Shown: in pieces, positions 33,601 to 46,674 of the stretch
How positions within the stretch are numbered: the first letter of the stretch is position 1
Layout of the letters: the number at the start of each line of letters is the position of its first letter
NCBI GenBank assembly: GCA_010279815.1
Contig: QEOQ01000426.1
Location: 714,991-778,990 of the forward strand
Direction: 5' to 3'
Origin: Brachionus plicatilis
Taxonomy: Eukaryota; Rotifera; Eurotatoria; Ploima; Brachionidae
DNA: 64,000 nucleotides
Translations under genes and position numbers: made by a program
Notes under the pieces: model-generated
The model's database searches: none
Told to the model about the DNA's origin: nothing
The model's input: the letters and a program-made list of their open reading frames with translations, nothing else

Positions 33601-35930
33601 AATGACGCAAAAATCAATAGTCATTTAATCTGCTTAAGAAATATCATCATTTAGCTTAAATCTAAACATGAGTAGATTTTCTGTCTTTTAAATGTTGAAG
33701 AATTTTAAGTGCTCTTAATTATGGATGTGATGTGCTTGCAGTTTAAATAGGCATATCCAATTTTATCTCCAAAGTCAAAGATAATTGAATCCATGTTCGA
33801 CTTGGTCTAGTTCATAAATGGATTTATTTGTTTCCAAATTTTGTTCTGTAGAAATAAGGGTTTTTTTTTAATTAAGAGTTGCCTTAAGTGATACTTGAAA
33901 ATTTTAATTAGTTACTCTTGTGTGTAATTGGTTTTAGATAATTTTAAATTTTAAGCAATCCATAAAGTGTTTTTGAGTGAAAAGATCATTTTAATTTTGA
34001 CAAATTTAATCTCGAAGTTTTAAATATTTATTTTATCAATTTTTTTAAAAAGGTTTTCGAAGATCTCTTAATTTTATTTAACTAAATTTTTTTTGTATGT
34101 AGGAATTTGAATTAATTTTAAAATAATCAATAGTTAAATGATTTTAGGTATACGGTATAGTTAATAAAATACATAGAATGTGTCAGCATTTTTTAATCAC
34201 AATGTTCAGCTATAATTAGGGTTTTTTTGGTATACAGACTTGAATTTTTTTTCAAAAACCTCTTAAAGTGACAGTGATTCATTGATTTAATTGATTATTA
34301 TTGAATTTTTTCTTACACAAAATTTTATCCTTTTTAAATTTGGCAAACTTTTTTAAATCTAACCCATTAAAAGGATATAGATTTAGTTTAAAATAATTTC
34401 ACTATAGCAAAAATTTCAATATTTTTTCAAAATTTAACTTTTTTTTAAAGACCCTCTGAAGTGACATATCACAAAGTGTTAATTATTTTTCTCAAAAAAA
34501 TTTGCAGTCTTTACTAATTTGGCGGATTTTTACTCTGAATTTGATTCAAAAAATATTTATTTTAGAAATAATTATAAACAAATAAAATGTTAAGTGTTTT
34601 TTTTTACAAACTTTAATCGCTTGGCGACTATTCTAAAGCAATCGTCATATAATAATCAAATTATTTTAAAAATAGCTAAAAAAAATATTTACTCAAATTT
34701 TTGGCAACAAATTCAAAGACCATTGTCAAAAAAATTTTAGGGCTTTTGAGAAAATATGATTCAATTCGGATATGGACCCTGCTCCTGAACCGATTTCTTT
34801 AGATTTGAATTTTTTATTTTTGTTAAATAAAATTATGTACATCAATTAATTTGTTCCCAAAAATTCACAAAACTTTTTAGCTGTAATGAAATTTTGTATA
34901 CCATATAATTAAAAATCTCATTTTAAATTTTGTTTTTGAGTAATTGTTTTTAAATAAATTTTTCTTAAATTTCTAATATTGTTTAAAGAGCCAAAATTTT
35001 ATATTTGTTTTTGTGGCACAATGTGAAAATTAAGCAAGTTATTAAATTTTAAAGATAAATGAAGGCTGAAAAAAAGTAAAAAATAGATTAAAAAAATAGG
35101 AGTAATTTAACTCTTTTATTCAACTTTTAAATGCTAATTCTTCAAAATTAATGCGTAAAAAATCTTGGCATTTTTTAAAAGAAATTTCGAAAAAAATTCT
35201 AAAATTCCATTCTGCCTTTATTAAATCAGCATTATGGTAATCCTATGTTTCCGCAAAATACATTATCAATCTTTTGAATTTTAATTACTTGAGTTTTTTA
35301 ATAATTTGAAAATTCGAATAACTATAGGTTTCGAAATTTTTTCAACTCAAAATTTGGGTTCTATTTCATTTAAGGAAAAATATTCAGCACTATCTAATTC
35401 ATTCATTATTATCTTAACTAGACATGATAATTAAAAAAATTGATGATTTAAAAAAAAATATTAATAAATTATATATATTTTTTTCTTTATTTTTTAAGGA
35501 TAATTAAAAAATTCACAATTTTTTCTTAGAAATTAAATTTTAGTCAATTCAGGACGTAATTTAAATTTTTTTTAACAGCTTTAAGTCATTTGTCTTGACT
35601 TAAGATTTTTTTAAATTTTATTTCTAATTTTGAAACGATAATTTCTACTCGATATTTTTGTATTTCTTCTAGACCTAATGAAGCCATTTTATTAATGAAA
35701 TTTTATTTAAATCATTTTTTAAAGACTTTGGAATTATTTTGCCCGATCTTTTAATAAAATTAAAAAAAAAAATTCAAAACATAATTTGCACAAATTAAAA
35801 TAGAATCCTCTATTGAAGAATAGCTATTCACAATGTTTTAAAAATATGTTTTTTTATTTTTGAATTTTTTAAATAAATTTGAGAGTAAACTTTTAAAAAT
35901 AAATGATAATTTAAATCAAGTCAGCATCAT
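30645..35930. other. Long AT-rich stretch without recognisable gene
   Basis: No gene, TIR element or RNA identified. One small hairpin lies near 30740-30765 (CCCTGTAA ... TTACGGGG). A minus-strand scrap at about 33700-33800 reads MDSIIFDFGDKIGYAYLNCK and stops soon after; it may be a transposon relic. Other short frames are low-complexity. Confidence 0.35.
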
Positions 35931-36030
35931 TAGATAGCATTTTGAAAGACTAATTGCTTATAGTCTGGTTAATCCAGTCTTCACGCATAAGCGTAGCAAT
36001 TATTATTATTATTATATTATTATTTGATAA
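35930..36030 (+). repeat. Possible LINE 3' end with ATT tail
   Basis: A less AT-rich segment, ending CTGGTTAATCCAGTCTTCAC and CATAAGCGTAGCA, runs directly into a microsatellite of ATT units (about 36000-36028). Such microsatellite tails are common at 3' ends of some LINEs. No LINE body precedes it. Confidence 0.35.
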
Positions 36031-37310
36031 TATTTTTAGTTTTTTAATTAAACTTTAAAAAAAATTTGAAAAAGCTTAAGTTTCCCAGGGTTTCATCAAG
36101 GTTTTTCTCAATGGTTTTGGCCTTGATTTAATCGCGCTCGCTTCAAAAAGATAATAGTAATTAAAGAATTGGTTAAAATTAGATTAGAAAATGTATAATT
36201 TAATAATAAAAAAAATACGAATTAAAATTTATAAAGCTCTGATTAGAAAAATTGATAAATTCAGACAGAGGAACCAAGTTTTTGGACCATGTTGTTTAGT
36301 GATGTTTAAAAGAAAATTATTCATGTTTTAAATACTTGAATATTGTTTCGTTTATTTTTCGTTTTAGTTTTATTTTAATTTTTTTTAAATTTATACATTT
36401 TGTTATGACTAGCTCAATAAATGCCACTGAAAGGACTAAGTCTCCAATTTGTTTTGTTAAAAAAAAAAGAGCAAAAACATCAAAATCCTCCTTTACAAGC
36501 AATTGTTGGCCATATTAAGTGATTAATTGAAAATTAGTATAAAAAAAGGAAGAAAAATATAAATTTAGATTTTTCAATATCAAACGAAAAAAGGTGTAAG
36601 CATTTTAGTAATTTGATCAGTCTCATTTTATTTTAATTTTATATTATTTTTTTCTAATTGAAGGAAAAAAATAAAAAGTCTAAAATTTTAAAATTATTTT
36701 TATATTTAGAATTTTTTTCAAATTTAAGTTTCATTCTTTCCTCTCCAAAGAGCACGGTTAAATTTGCCATTTCTGCTTAAAAATTTTAAAGATACACAGA
36801 CAGAGCATTATGAGAGAAGTCATTCATAGCAGTATTCGTTACATCTAATTTCGTTCTATCAATAATACCATGTAAAAAGATAGGGACAAAAAATTAAGAT
36901 TAATTTTACTTTAAAAAAAAAATTCCAAAAATATAAAGATAAAATCATTTTTTAGAGCTTATTCATAACAAGTCAAAAAATTTTAGAAAACTTTTACAAG
37001 ATTCTTTAAAGATCTTATTAAAGATTCTATAGAGGTTTTAGGACTCTTTTTCTTTAAAGATAATTTTTCAAAAAAATAAAATATTTCCATAAAAAGTCTT
37101 TGGGTTTATTTTTGATTATTGAGCCAACAATCAATTCTAAAATTTAAAAAAGAAATTAAAAATTTTATTTTCTTTTGTCAATATATTTTTAAATTTTCAA
37201 ATTAGTAAGCATTGTTGTTCAATTTGCCATTCAATACCTAAATAGTCTTCTTCAATACAAAACCCATTTGATTATCCATACAAGACTAGTGTTAATTTTA
37301 TAACAAGACT
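36031..37310. other. No gene; one small reading frame
   Basis: An ATG at about 36403 starts a 38-codon frame with TERTKSPICFVKKKRAKTSK and an end CWPY before a stop. Basic and coding-like, but without splice sites or a known family. The rest is AT-rich without features. Confidence 0.25.
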
Positions 37311-37323
37311 ATTTTAAAAAAAA

Positions 37324-37542
37324 TTGTTTAATCATTTAATTGTTGAAATTTCAAATGCTTCAGACAGAGCCTGGCATGACGGTGCAATGTATAAACTGAC
37401 TAAAATAAATCTCCCACTTAGCCTAATTCACTTGATAAAATCATTCTCAGACTCAAAGAAATTAAACATAATGATATTCCCAAAAGAAATAAAACAAATA
37501 ATGGATAACCCCTTGAAGATCTGGTCACATTTTTACATCTAA
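37324..37542 (+). pseudogene. LINE reverse transcriptase fragment
   Basis: Reads ISNASDRAWHDGAMYKLTKI, then NLPLSLIHLIKSFSDSKKLN. It corresponds to the RT segment SKAFDxVWHxGLxxKL...P..LI.LI.SFL.dR of jockey/CR1-type LINEs. Only this one block remains, so it is a dead fragment. Confidence 0.75.
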
Positions 37543-37729
37543 AAATAAAAATAAGATCAATACATATGAATTGGAATTGTATATTATGAATATAAATCAA
37601 TAAATATGATCTTTTCTAAACAAAAAAAGGAAAATACTTTTACAGTTCGAAAATTGAAAGCGAAAAAAAAATTTATTTCTAGTTATAAAAATTTATTTTA
37701 AATTAATTTTATTTCAATGACAGACTAAA

Positions 37730-38220
37730 TTAAGGAACGTTGTTATTCAAGGCCAAATTTAATATCCGACTCCATTGTGTAATTGCTGTCTTATCATTTC
37801 TTCTTTGTTTCCTGTACTGTGCATTATATAAACATCTCATACATGTCACTTAATTCTTCAATTTATCTTCTTTTAATTTTTTTTTGGACTGAAGCAGCTT
37901 TGGCCTCGTAGAAAGGGTTGTCCATAGTTCTACATAATTATGGCCTAATATTTTCATTTTTCTTTTCTGTCCATGGGGCTCAAATTAAATGGCCTAAAGT
38001 TTATTGAATATCTAAATTGCTTTTATTAATACTTAATTTAGTTTAAAAAGATAAATAAACATTTTTAATTATTTTTGGTTTTTTCCTTCATCAAAGTACA
38101 TTGTCTTTACACGGTTTTTTGTTTTTGTTAGAATACCATTTTGTTAGTTGCCATGAGCATGTTCTTTATCTTCTAGATAGAGAGTAACACCAAAATCAGT
38201 CCTATGGAGTAAGAAATGAA
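37730..38220 (-). pseudogene. Unidentified coding-like relic
   Basis: Two minus-strand stretches look coding. About 38060-38215 reads TDFGVTLYLEDKEHAHGN, then a stop, then QNGILTKTKNRVKTMYFDEG. About 37735-37935 reads NYVELWTTLSTRPKLLQSKK, then a stop, then CLYNAQYRKQRRNDKTAITQ. They are separated by stop-rich sequence. No family is recognised; a decayed mobile-element protein is the likely source. Confidence 0.3.
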
Positions 38221-38400
38221 GATTTAAAAAAAAATAATTTAAAAAAATATTTTCTCAACTCATTTATAAAATTGGTTTTTAAAATTAAAAAATTTTAAAA
38301 TTTTTTATTTCAAAATAATTTGTATCTAGCATTCAAAAAAAAATTAAATTTAAAAATGAATTTCAAATCATAAATTCCAAATAAATTGTAAAATGAAAAG

Positions 38401-38582
38401 ATCGATCTTTCCTACAAATATTTTTGAAATAAAAATTTATTTTAATTTATAAATCTACATAACATGTAAACCATGTTACATTAAAATTATTTAAATTAAT
38501 TTTAAAGATTAATTTTAATATTTAAAGATAAGCCCTTTGAATTGAAATTATATTTTGAATTGATCAGCAAATTCAAGTTGTC
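38401..38582. mobile_element. Right-end fragment of the 4134-type TIR element
   Basis: Collinear with 4808-4982: GATCGATCTTT, ACATAACATG, TACATTAAAATTAT, ATTTTGAATTGATC and the end TTCAAGTTGTC. The matching left end was not found upstream, so it looks truncated. Confidence 0.6.
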
Positions 38583-39534
38583 ATAAAAAAGCAAATTAAA
38601 GAGTTCTCAGAATTTTTTCAAGAAGTAAATTTTTGTCAACTATTTGCTCTATGAGAATAACTTTGTAGTGAGATATTTAGAAATTAGTATTTAGTATCTA
38701 AATTTTCTAAGTAAGATAAATTTTAGTTAGATATTCAAATTTAGATTATAATTTTCGAAATTTTTTTTTAAACTTAGAATTATGTTATTAAATTAAAATA
38801 AAAACAGTTAAATTTTTTGATTATCTTTTACTGAAAAATCTAGCATTCTAAAGATCAAATTTTTCATTTAAAAGACAAATAGAGTTTTCTTAAATTTAAC
38901 TGAGTCAAATGAAATAACCTCAAAATGAAATAATGAAATAGTCAAATAAAACAATAGTCTTTTAAAATTTAATCTTATTTTTTAAAAATTAGTTGAAAAA
39001 AAAACACCCAATTTTTTTTTAATTTGAAAATTGAACAATTCAAAAAGATAGAAACGATAGCAATTAATAAAACTAAATTAATTATTTGTTTATTTATAAC
39101 TTATAAATGATTGAATTGAATATATTAGTTTATCTTTGTCCTTTTTATTTTAAATGTTATATTTTTATATAAAAAATTATCTAAAAAATTCAACGAAAAT
39201 TTTTTTTTTATCTTTGTAACAGTGCTTATTTATTTAAAAATAAAAAAATTTTATTTTTTTCTTTTTTTTCTAAAATGGAAATTTTTTCGTTGAATTTTTT
39301 AGATTTTAAAATCAAACAATGAAAAAAGTAAAATCCACATTTTGTTCATAATTTTCTCAGATATCAGAATATATATTTTTCAATATCAGATAAATATCAA
39401 TTAAAAAATATTTAATAATAAGTAAGTGACTGGCTATCATAATATAAAAATTTTTTTATTACTTAATAATTAATGAAATGTTTCAAGATAGGATAAGTCT
39501 TTATTTAAAAATAATTGTTTTTACATGAAAAAGG
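38583..39534. other. No gene seen
   Basis: AT-rich. A weak inverted pair (CTAAAAAATTCAACGAAAAT near 39180 and its complement near 39285) suggests a small foldback. Confidence 0.35.
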
Positions 39535-39640
39535 GGCAAAGTGAAGTTTCAGATCAACAAACATTTCTAGACATGTTATGTCTAATAACGGTTCATTTTC
39601 AAATTAACATCAAAATGATTGATTTATAATTTATTTAACA
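39535..39640. mobile_element. Left-end fragment of a GGCAAA TIR element
   Basis: GGCAAAGTGAAGTTTCAGAT, then the palindrome AGACATGTTATGTCT at 39569-39583, as at 5197-5552 but without the LINE insertion. No right end found. Confidence 0.5.
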
Positions 39641-39929
39641 AAAACAATCAATAATTAAAATAATTAAGGTAAAGTTAATTCAGAAATTCAAATTAATAAC
39701 TATAATATTCATTAATTCAAGCTAAAATTAATTTTTTTTATCACTGGAACCAATTATAAAATTTTAATAAATTTAATTTTTTAAATCAATTAAAAAATTT
39801 AAACTTATTAAAGATCAATAAAAAAGAGTATTTTTAAATTACAATTTGCTTGGGAATAAAAATATTTTTAGCCAAAATAAAATTTTTATTTCTTTTTTTT
39901 TTTAGTAAATCAAATCAATAATTTATTTT

Positions 39930-40010
39930 ATTTATTTAATAAATAATTTGAGGTAAACCTCAGGTCGCACAGAATGGAACTTAGTCCTTCTTTTCAGCCT
40001 AGTGATTGAA
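39930..40010 (-). repeat. LINE 3' end, minus strand
   Basis: On the minus strand: a hairpin GAGGTTTACCTC (complement of 39950-39961) followed by an AAAT-type tail, preceded by CTAGGCTGAAAAGAAGGACT. It corresponds block by block to 50640-50710. The body is 5'-truncated. Confidence 0.55.
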
Positions 40011-41629
40011 AAAAAATAAATATCAAAAAAGTACAAAATTGAGTAAAATAAATTAAAAAAATAAAAAATATTGACAGATGTTAATTAAATAATTAGTGCT
40101 TTTTATCGGATAAGATCATTTAATAAATTAATAATCAATTTAAATCTTATTGATTTTTTATTTTTTGCCTTATTTTAACATGATAAAAATTTTTTTAGGC
40201 AAATAGGTGCAACGTTGCAGTGTTACTTAAGTATTATTTATTAACTTTAATTTTATCTATCAAAAAATGAGGAATTTTTGTTCAATTTGTATTTGAATTT
40301 TTAAACACCAAAAATTTGTTGCTCCACACTAGGTGTTGTTTTTTAACTTATTTGATCGCTACAGCTTTTTAAAGATCCCATTTGGAATACCAAACTAAAT
40401 AATAGCAAATATTAATTAAAAAAAATCATAACCTTTGTGTCAAAACCTACTCGGCTTGCTATGTTCTGAACAAACAAAAGTAAAAATCTCAAAATGTACA
40501 CGAATTTGCTCAAAATTTTGAGTGAAATTAAAAACAAGTAAATCGAAAGTGTTCAATTTGTCAGTAACTCAAAAAAATTATTGAAAAATTTTAAAATCTC
40601 CTAAGAATCCAAGCATTAAATATTTTTTTCAAAATCTTATCAGACCTAGCCAATTTTAAAATTAGATATCTTTGAGGCAAATCGAAAAAGTTACTAAAAT
40701 TTTAATCTAAAAATTCTAATTTCTTATACGATTTAACGATAAAAATAATAATTAAAAATATTTTTATTTTTTAAGAAAATGTGCTGAGAGAAAATTTTTA
40801 TTTTTTAATTTGAGTCATTCACTAAATATTTCAGTTAAAATATGACATTTATTCGGTAGATTAAAAAAAAACATTTAACAATATTTATTGAATTTTAGTA
40901 GAAATTTTTGTAAAATTAACATAATTTTTAAATGGGAGCATTAGTCATGAAGGTAAAATTAAAACAAAAAATGAATGATAGAAATATCTATGGAACCATG
41001 TGAATGCATCATCTAAATTGGCTTCCGAATTTCATTTGACTGCAAAGATATTCGTAATACTTCAATTAAAGTTTGAATTAAATTAGTGAATTTAAAATGA
41101 TTTTCAAAATTAGAAATATGCTGAGAGACTCTTTTACCTGAATTACGCTTGAGGATATATGATTCGTATTTTTATGATTATTGTTTAAGAAATATTTATT
41201 GAATGAAAAGGTATTTTGAAAGATTCTTAAGGAATGTTTTGTTCTTGGTTCAAATTTTCCTAGTCACTATAATTTAAATTTCCTTTAGATATTCTTAGGG
41301 AAAAGCAATAATTTTTTTGCAGACATTTTAATAAAATTTTATAATTTTCCTTTTAAGATTTTTTTTCCTATCAGGAAGTGAAGCAGAAACCCATTAGAAA
41401 ACAAATTTCATTAATTAATCAATTTTAATTTAGAATTTAATGATCCACTTAAAAAATGAAACCATAGTCTGGCTCTTTTTCACTGTTCAGCTGTAAAAAT
41501 ATAAAAAATTCTTCATTCCATAGAAAAATAATGAATTTAATTAAAATTTGGAAATATCTAATAAAAGTTACTAAAGTGTTTTTTTAATCAATATTTCTGA
41601 ATTAAAAATGGCCAAATTAATCTATTTAA
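40011..41629. other. No gene seen
   Basis: AT-rich. About 40200-40320 resembles the right half of the 44104/59881 elements (TTAACTTTAATTTTATCTAT, TTTTTGTTCAATTTG), so another truncated copy is likely. Confidence 0.35.
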
Positions 41630-41637
41630 CCATTATC

Positions 41638-41738
41638 CAGAGTTGTTTAAAAGTCCCAAAAAAAAGTCCAAGTCATTAAAAAAAAAAAAAGGCTTTACTT
41701 GGACTTGAGTTGAGACTTGTGACTTTTAAAAAACTCTG
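41638..41738. mobile_element. 101-bp CAGAGTTG-end element
   Basis: Ends CAGAGTTGTTTAAAAGTC and complement of CAGAGTTTTTTAAAAGTC. Flanks CCATTATC (41630-41637) and CCATGATC (41739-41746) match at 7 of 8. The interior is AAGTCCAAGTC-like on one side and GGACTTGAG-like on the other. It is the smallest complete member after the 82-bp copy at 1432. Confidence 0.75.
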
Positions 41739-42257
41739 CCATGATCCTTTTTTTTTAGATAAAAATTTAATAGAAAATTAAAAAGAAAAAAGATAAGATA
41801 AAAAGAGAAAGATCAAGTCAATACAAATTTCTTTCTTTTTTTGCTTATTTTTCAACTGTTAAAAAAAACATTTGCATAATTCTTTATTTTAAGACTACTT
41901 TAAAATTATTTTAATAAAAGTTTTCTTATAGAATGGTAAGAAAATTATTTGCTAGTAAGTCAAAGGAGTAGAGAAAGGCTCTTATACTTATTTATTTAAA
42001 AATTCTAAATAAATTAATTTTTAACAAAAATACAGAATTAAGAATACAAAATTGCTTATTTATTCTTTTTTTTAAGAAAAATTTAAACACTTAAATTTTA
42101 TCTATATAATTTTCATAGAATATTTTAAAGGGTTAGGGAAACAATTGTTTTTCTGAATTTATTTAAAATTTTTTTTAAATATACCTTAAATTTCAAAAGA
42201 AAAAGTTTAAACTTTGTCTTATTTATTACATTTTATTTTTTAAATTTTTATTAACAT
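41739..42257. other. No gene seen
   Basis: AT-rich sequence before a LINE 3' end; no coding remnant of that LINE is visible, so it appears strongly 5'-truncated. Confidence 0.35.
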
Positions 42258-42302
42258 CGCCTTTAAGGCGTTCATTGAAATAAATAAATAAATAAATAAA
42301 AA
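42258..42302 (+). repeat. LINE 3' terminus: hairpin plus AAAT tail
   Basis: CGCCTTTAAGGCG (42258-42270), then TTCATTGAAATAAATAAATA and more AAAT units. Same design as the 3' end of the large LINE at 11029. Confidence 0.7.
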
Positions 42303-42520
42303 GAGTTAATAAAACGAAAAAACTAAATTTAGTCAATTTGTGTATTTTAAAGTTTTTTACTTAATTTTAAGAAAAAAATTCTGTGATATATATTTTTCTA
42401 TCAAAATTTATTTTATAATTTTTCTTTAAATTTTTCAATAATCTATGAATTTTGCATCCCATAAAATATCAATAATATCAAAATTTAAATCTGTTAATCT
42501 GTCTTTTGATTTCACATAAA

Positions 42521-43139
42521 AATGCGCATTCTTACCAATTTGTGTCAAAATTTACGTAATTTGACCAGTTTCTACTTCAAAAACTGTTAGAAAAATTTAA
42601 AATAAAGCTTAAAAATATCAAAATTAAGTAAAAAAAATAAAAAAAAATTTTTATTATTAATCTGCTTTTAAGATCAATATTCAGGTCTAATTTGAATAGA
42701 AAATCCTAAAAAACAAAAAAAAATTCATAATTAAAATAAAAAAAAGCCTTTAAAAGAAAAATTAAATTCAGCTACATGAACTTAGTCCATAAGTATCGTA
42801 CTATTTTGCTATTAATTCCAATAAACACTACATCGGAGATGATAAAAAAATAACCACTTTTTACTCTTTAAATCTAAGTTTTTGTTAATAATTTCTTTTA
42901 AATGAATAGTTAATTAGAGAAGTTATTTAGTGAATTGAAAAATCTCAAATAAATAATTTAATAAAATTTTACGATAAAAAGCTGAAAGTTTTAACTTATT
43001 TACATAAACTTACAAAAATTGGGTGTATTTTTGATATTTTTACGCTTTAGAACGTAAACTGACTAAATTACTCAATTCTCCTTGAAATTATTGAGAAAAA
43101 TTACGACAAAAATCGTAGCATTGGGTAAGAATGCGCATT
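42521..43139. mobile_element. 619-bp TIR element with AATGCGCATTCTTACC ends
   Basis: Left end AATGCGCATTCTTACCAAT and right end the complement of AATGCGCATTCTTACCCAAT. Unlike the other families, the end contains a GCGC core. The interior shows TTACGTAA-like words near both ends. No coding capacity and no certain target duplication. Confidence 0.65.
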
Positions 43140-44094
43140 ATTGCGTAATTTTAAAGCAAGATTATAGCACAAATGTTTGATATTTTTTATTATTTCTACT
43201 GATACTTTTGTTTTAAGTTTATCGAAATATGGTTTCAAATAAAAATTAATGTAAATGAAAAACCGAATATGTCAGAATTTATTCAATTTTTGTTTTTTTT
43301 ATTAAAATTTAATCAATAATTGTAAAATGCGAAGAAAAATTTAAAATAATTCATCAAAAAAAATGTTTTTTAAAATGGAAAATTTTTTTTAAATTCGTTG
43401 CTTTATCGTTATTTTTTGGCAAAAAAACTAGTTTTATTATTCTAAAACCGCTGGAGGTAAAGGATGACCAAAAAAATCAGGGAAATTGGATGACTATTTT
43501 TTTGAAGTTTTCGAACAAAATGGGTGTAAGATATTCATTAAAAAAATAGGACACCCGGTTAGACTTGGTTACCATAAAAAACATTCCGATAAATGTTAAT
43601 TCTTATAAAACAATTTAAATAGGTATATTTAAAAAATTTTTTAATAAAAATAAGTTATAACTAATAAAGAATATTTATTTTTATTTTTTATTTAAAATTA
43701 ACTAAGTCAACAAATAACTAATTCGGTATTTAGATCTAAAAAATAATTTTTTGCTTTGTTGTAATTACTCTGATTAAAATTCTTTAATTTATTTTATTCC
43801 GTTCTTTTCTTCCGTCTTCTGGTGATACCTGATAATTTAACTAATTGAAATTTTATCTTTTTGTATATTGATTAAGGTTTCATTTTTTAGTCACCAAGAT
43901 TAGCTTGGTAGAATTTTTGGAATATCCTATTTCTTATGGTCAACGTGCCCTGAACTTCAAAATATTAAAATTCAGTAAATTAAAATATAAAATTTTGTAT
44001 CAATTAATCGATCAGCGTTCATTTTCAATTTCCATTTTACCAGAGAATCTTTAATTTTAATTGAATAAACGTTAATTACTAATTTAAAAAAATT
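43140..44094. other. No gene seen
   Basis: AT-rich. Around 43441-43600 and 43800-43960 base composition is slightly higher in GC but no frame or family is recognisable. Confidence 0.35.
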
Positions 44095-44103
44095 ATGAAA
44101 CAA

Positions 44104-44440
44104 GGTATTGTAAATTTCAAATACAAATTGAACAAAAATTCGTCATTTTTTTATAAATTAAAATTATAGTTAATAAAAAATTTCAAATTTAAAGTGTATT
44201 ATACTTTGTTGCTTAAAATAAAATTTTTATTATCTTTTTTTTAGTTAGTCGAATCAATAATCAATTTAAATTTTGTTGGTGTCTTTTTTAATATCAGAAA
44301 AACTTTTTTTGGTAATAAAGGTGAAACAAAATAAGTTGAACTATGCTGCAGTAACTTTTGTAATATTTTTTATAAACTTTAATTTTAATCTATCAAAAAA
44401 TGAAGTTTTTTTTCTATTTATATTTGAATTTCACAAAAAC
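44104..44440. mobile_element. 337-bp TIR element related to 59881-60142
   Basis: Left end GGTATTGTAAATTT and right end complement of GTTTTTGTGAAATT. Inward, CAAATTGAACAAAAATTC and the AGTTAATAAAAAAT block follow as in the 59881 element. Flanks ATGAAACAA and ATGAATGAA match at 7 of 9. An 80-codon frame at 44273-44515 overlaps it and is not credible. Confidence 0.65.
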
Positions 44441-45001
44441 ATGAATGAAGGTATCAATAATAAGCAATTATCAAATTTTACATTAATATTTTATGTTTGT
44501 TTAGGGTCTTATTAATAAATTAGTATTAACTTTAATTTAGGGGTTTATTTTTATTAAAATTGTCAGTAATCATGTGCCTAAAATTTATTAATAAAATATA
44601 ACTTAATAAATTTTAAAGTAATTACTAGATAAGCAAGAGGAAAAAAAAACTTATTTATTTTTTGGAAGTTTATCACATCTAAAGGAATTTTCGAATTTTC
44701 GCAGTAAAATATGAATATCATATCATAAGGAGGTAAGCTTTTAAAACCTACGTAAATATAGGACGGTTTAATCAAAATGTATTCCTTTTTTAAAAATTGA
44801 AAATTAATGTTTGTCTTGAAGAACTTTTGTCATCTTTGGAAAAATTAAATAAGGAAGTAAGATTTGTCAAAATGAAGCTAATGATCAAAAGATGATTATT
44901 TAACGAAGATTTTAAAAATCTGAAAAAATAAAATTAAAATATTTGTTGCAAGAATTTAATGCAAATCTCTGCAAAGAATTGTTCATTACACTTGGTTAAA
45001 T

Positions 45002-45273
45002 CAGAGTTGTTTAAAAGTCCCAAAAAATTCCAAGTCCAGAATTTTTGTTCAAAATTTGCTAGATCAGGTTTCATATCAAAAAATTTATATACTTTTGGGT
45101 TGTCTAATGCAATAGATTTGCCATATATCATTAGTTTTTTTGCAATTTTAGCATAAATTTCTTCTTCAGTATTCAAAATTTTAAAGCCTGGACTTGGACT
45201 TTTGAATGAAAATTTAAAAAAAAAAGTACGGACTTGGACTAGACTTGAGACTTGTGACTTTTAAAAAACTCTG
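45002..45273. mobile_element. 272-bp CAGAGTTG-end element
   Basis: Ends CAGAGTTGTTTAAAAGTC and complement of CAGAGTTTTTTAAAAGTC. The interior (CAGGTTTCATATCAAAAAAT, TTTGGGTTGTCTAATGCAAT) is also present as a half copy inside the foldback of opsin intron 1 (1991-2157). Flanking 8-mers match only partly (GGTTAAAT, GATAAATT). Overlapping frames on both strands are by-products. Confidence 0.7.
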
Positions 45274-46674
45274 GATAAATTGAAACATTCATTGCCGAGT
45301 ATGAAAATAAGTATCTGTATTAAAATTTATTATCAAAAATTGTTTTTTTAATAAAATCAGTAAAAATTGTTAATATTTTGAAAAATTCTAATAGATTCTT
45401 TAACAATTTACAATAATAATTAACTAACAATTTATTGATTAACATTTTTTTTGAGGGTTTTCTATAAAGATTTGGAAAAATTTTCTTTAAGAAATCATCA
45501 GAAATTTTTGAAAGGTTATTTTGTTTAAATATTTTTTGTTTATTTATTCAGATCTTTCAGAACTTTTTATTAAACAATTGATGGTGTTTTTTTTTGGTTG
45601 AAACAAAGTTTTTTAATTTTAATTAGTAAATTGTTTATCCCCTTCAAAATAACTTAAAATTTAATATCGAGAGGAAGGATAAGCATAATCTATAGAGACC
45701 AATGGACTGGGTATTTATATTTTTACCAATTTCTGCTGGATTCCTTCTAAAAATTAATTTTACGTTTGATTTAAAATTAAATTTATGTCGCCAGAATATG
45801 CCTTAAATAAAAAGATGAAATAAAAATTTAGTATTGAGTAAACACGATTTCGTTGTTAATTTCTATTTTAGAAAATTCTTCTGTATATTTGTTGAAAATT
45901 TAAATTTAGACGAAAAATAAATTTACTTAAATATTTTCTAAATAATTGATTTTTTTAAAAGATGAATACAAGAAGGCTAATAATCTCCAAATCGTTTAGA
46001 TTATCATTTTTATCAAATAGAAATATCTGTATTAATAAAGCATAAGCAAAACCAATTAAATCAATAAGAGTAAATAATATTAATTTTGACAGTACCTTTA
46101 TCTTCTTTTTGGAACTGTTTTTTTTAATAATTGTAAGAAGCTTTTGTTGTTTTTTATTTGTGTTTCTGCTCGAGCTAAAGCTACTTCAAATATAATAAAA
46201 TTGAAAAATAAAAAACGAAAAAAAATATCTTAATTAATTTCAAAATCAATGTAATAAAAATTCGAGGATGAGTTTGATTGAATTAGTTTCTAAAATTCAT
46301 TTTTATAAATATAAAATTTATCCTTTTTTACAAATTACAATTTTTATTACAATTACAATAATAGTTTAGAATTTTTCTTAATTTATTCAAATTACCCAGG
46401 GAAAATTTTTTTTTTAAATTTTTAACCAGGTAAAATTTTTTCAATACTGGCCTTATTCTTATATTTTTCTCATACACATTCAACTAATTTTCGACACAAA
46501 GGACCCCTTCTTAGGGTCATACATTCTTGATTTTCAATCTTTGTTTCGATACCAAAGTCATTCATTTTTTTCTTCAAAATTTTCTTTCCAATAAATAAAA
46601 ATACATTTTATTCCAAAAAAATGGCTATTGATTAAAAAATCAGTATTTTTTAAAGGCCCTTTAAAATCATGTAC
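45274..46674. other. No gene seen
   Basis: AT-rich. A 30-bp stretch near 46165-46195 (CTCGAGCTAAAGCTACTTCA) resembles the LINE fragment at 6680-6710. Confidence 0.35.

Noticed and set aside
44273..44515. 80-codon frame
   Set aside because: Overlaps a TIR element and is AT-driven.
44934..45176. 80-codon minus-strand frame and its plus-strand shadow
   Set aside because: Both overlap the 45002-45273 element, of which a half copy in the opsin intron has a changed frame; not a gene.
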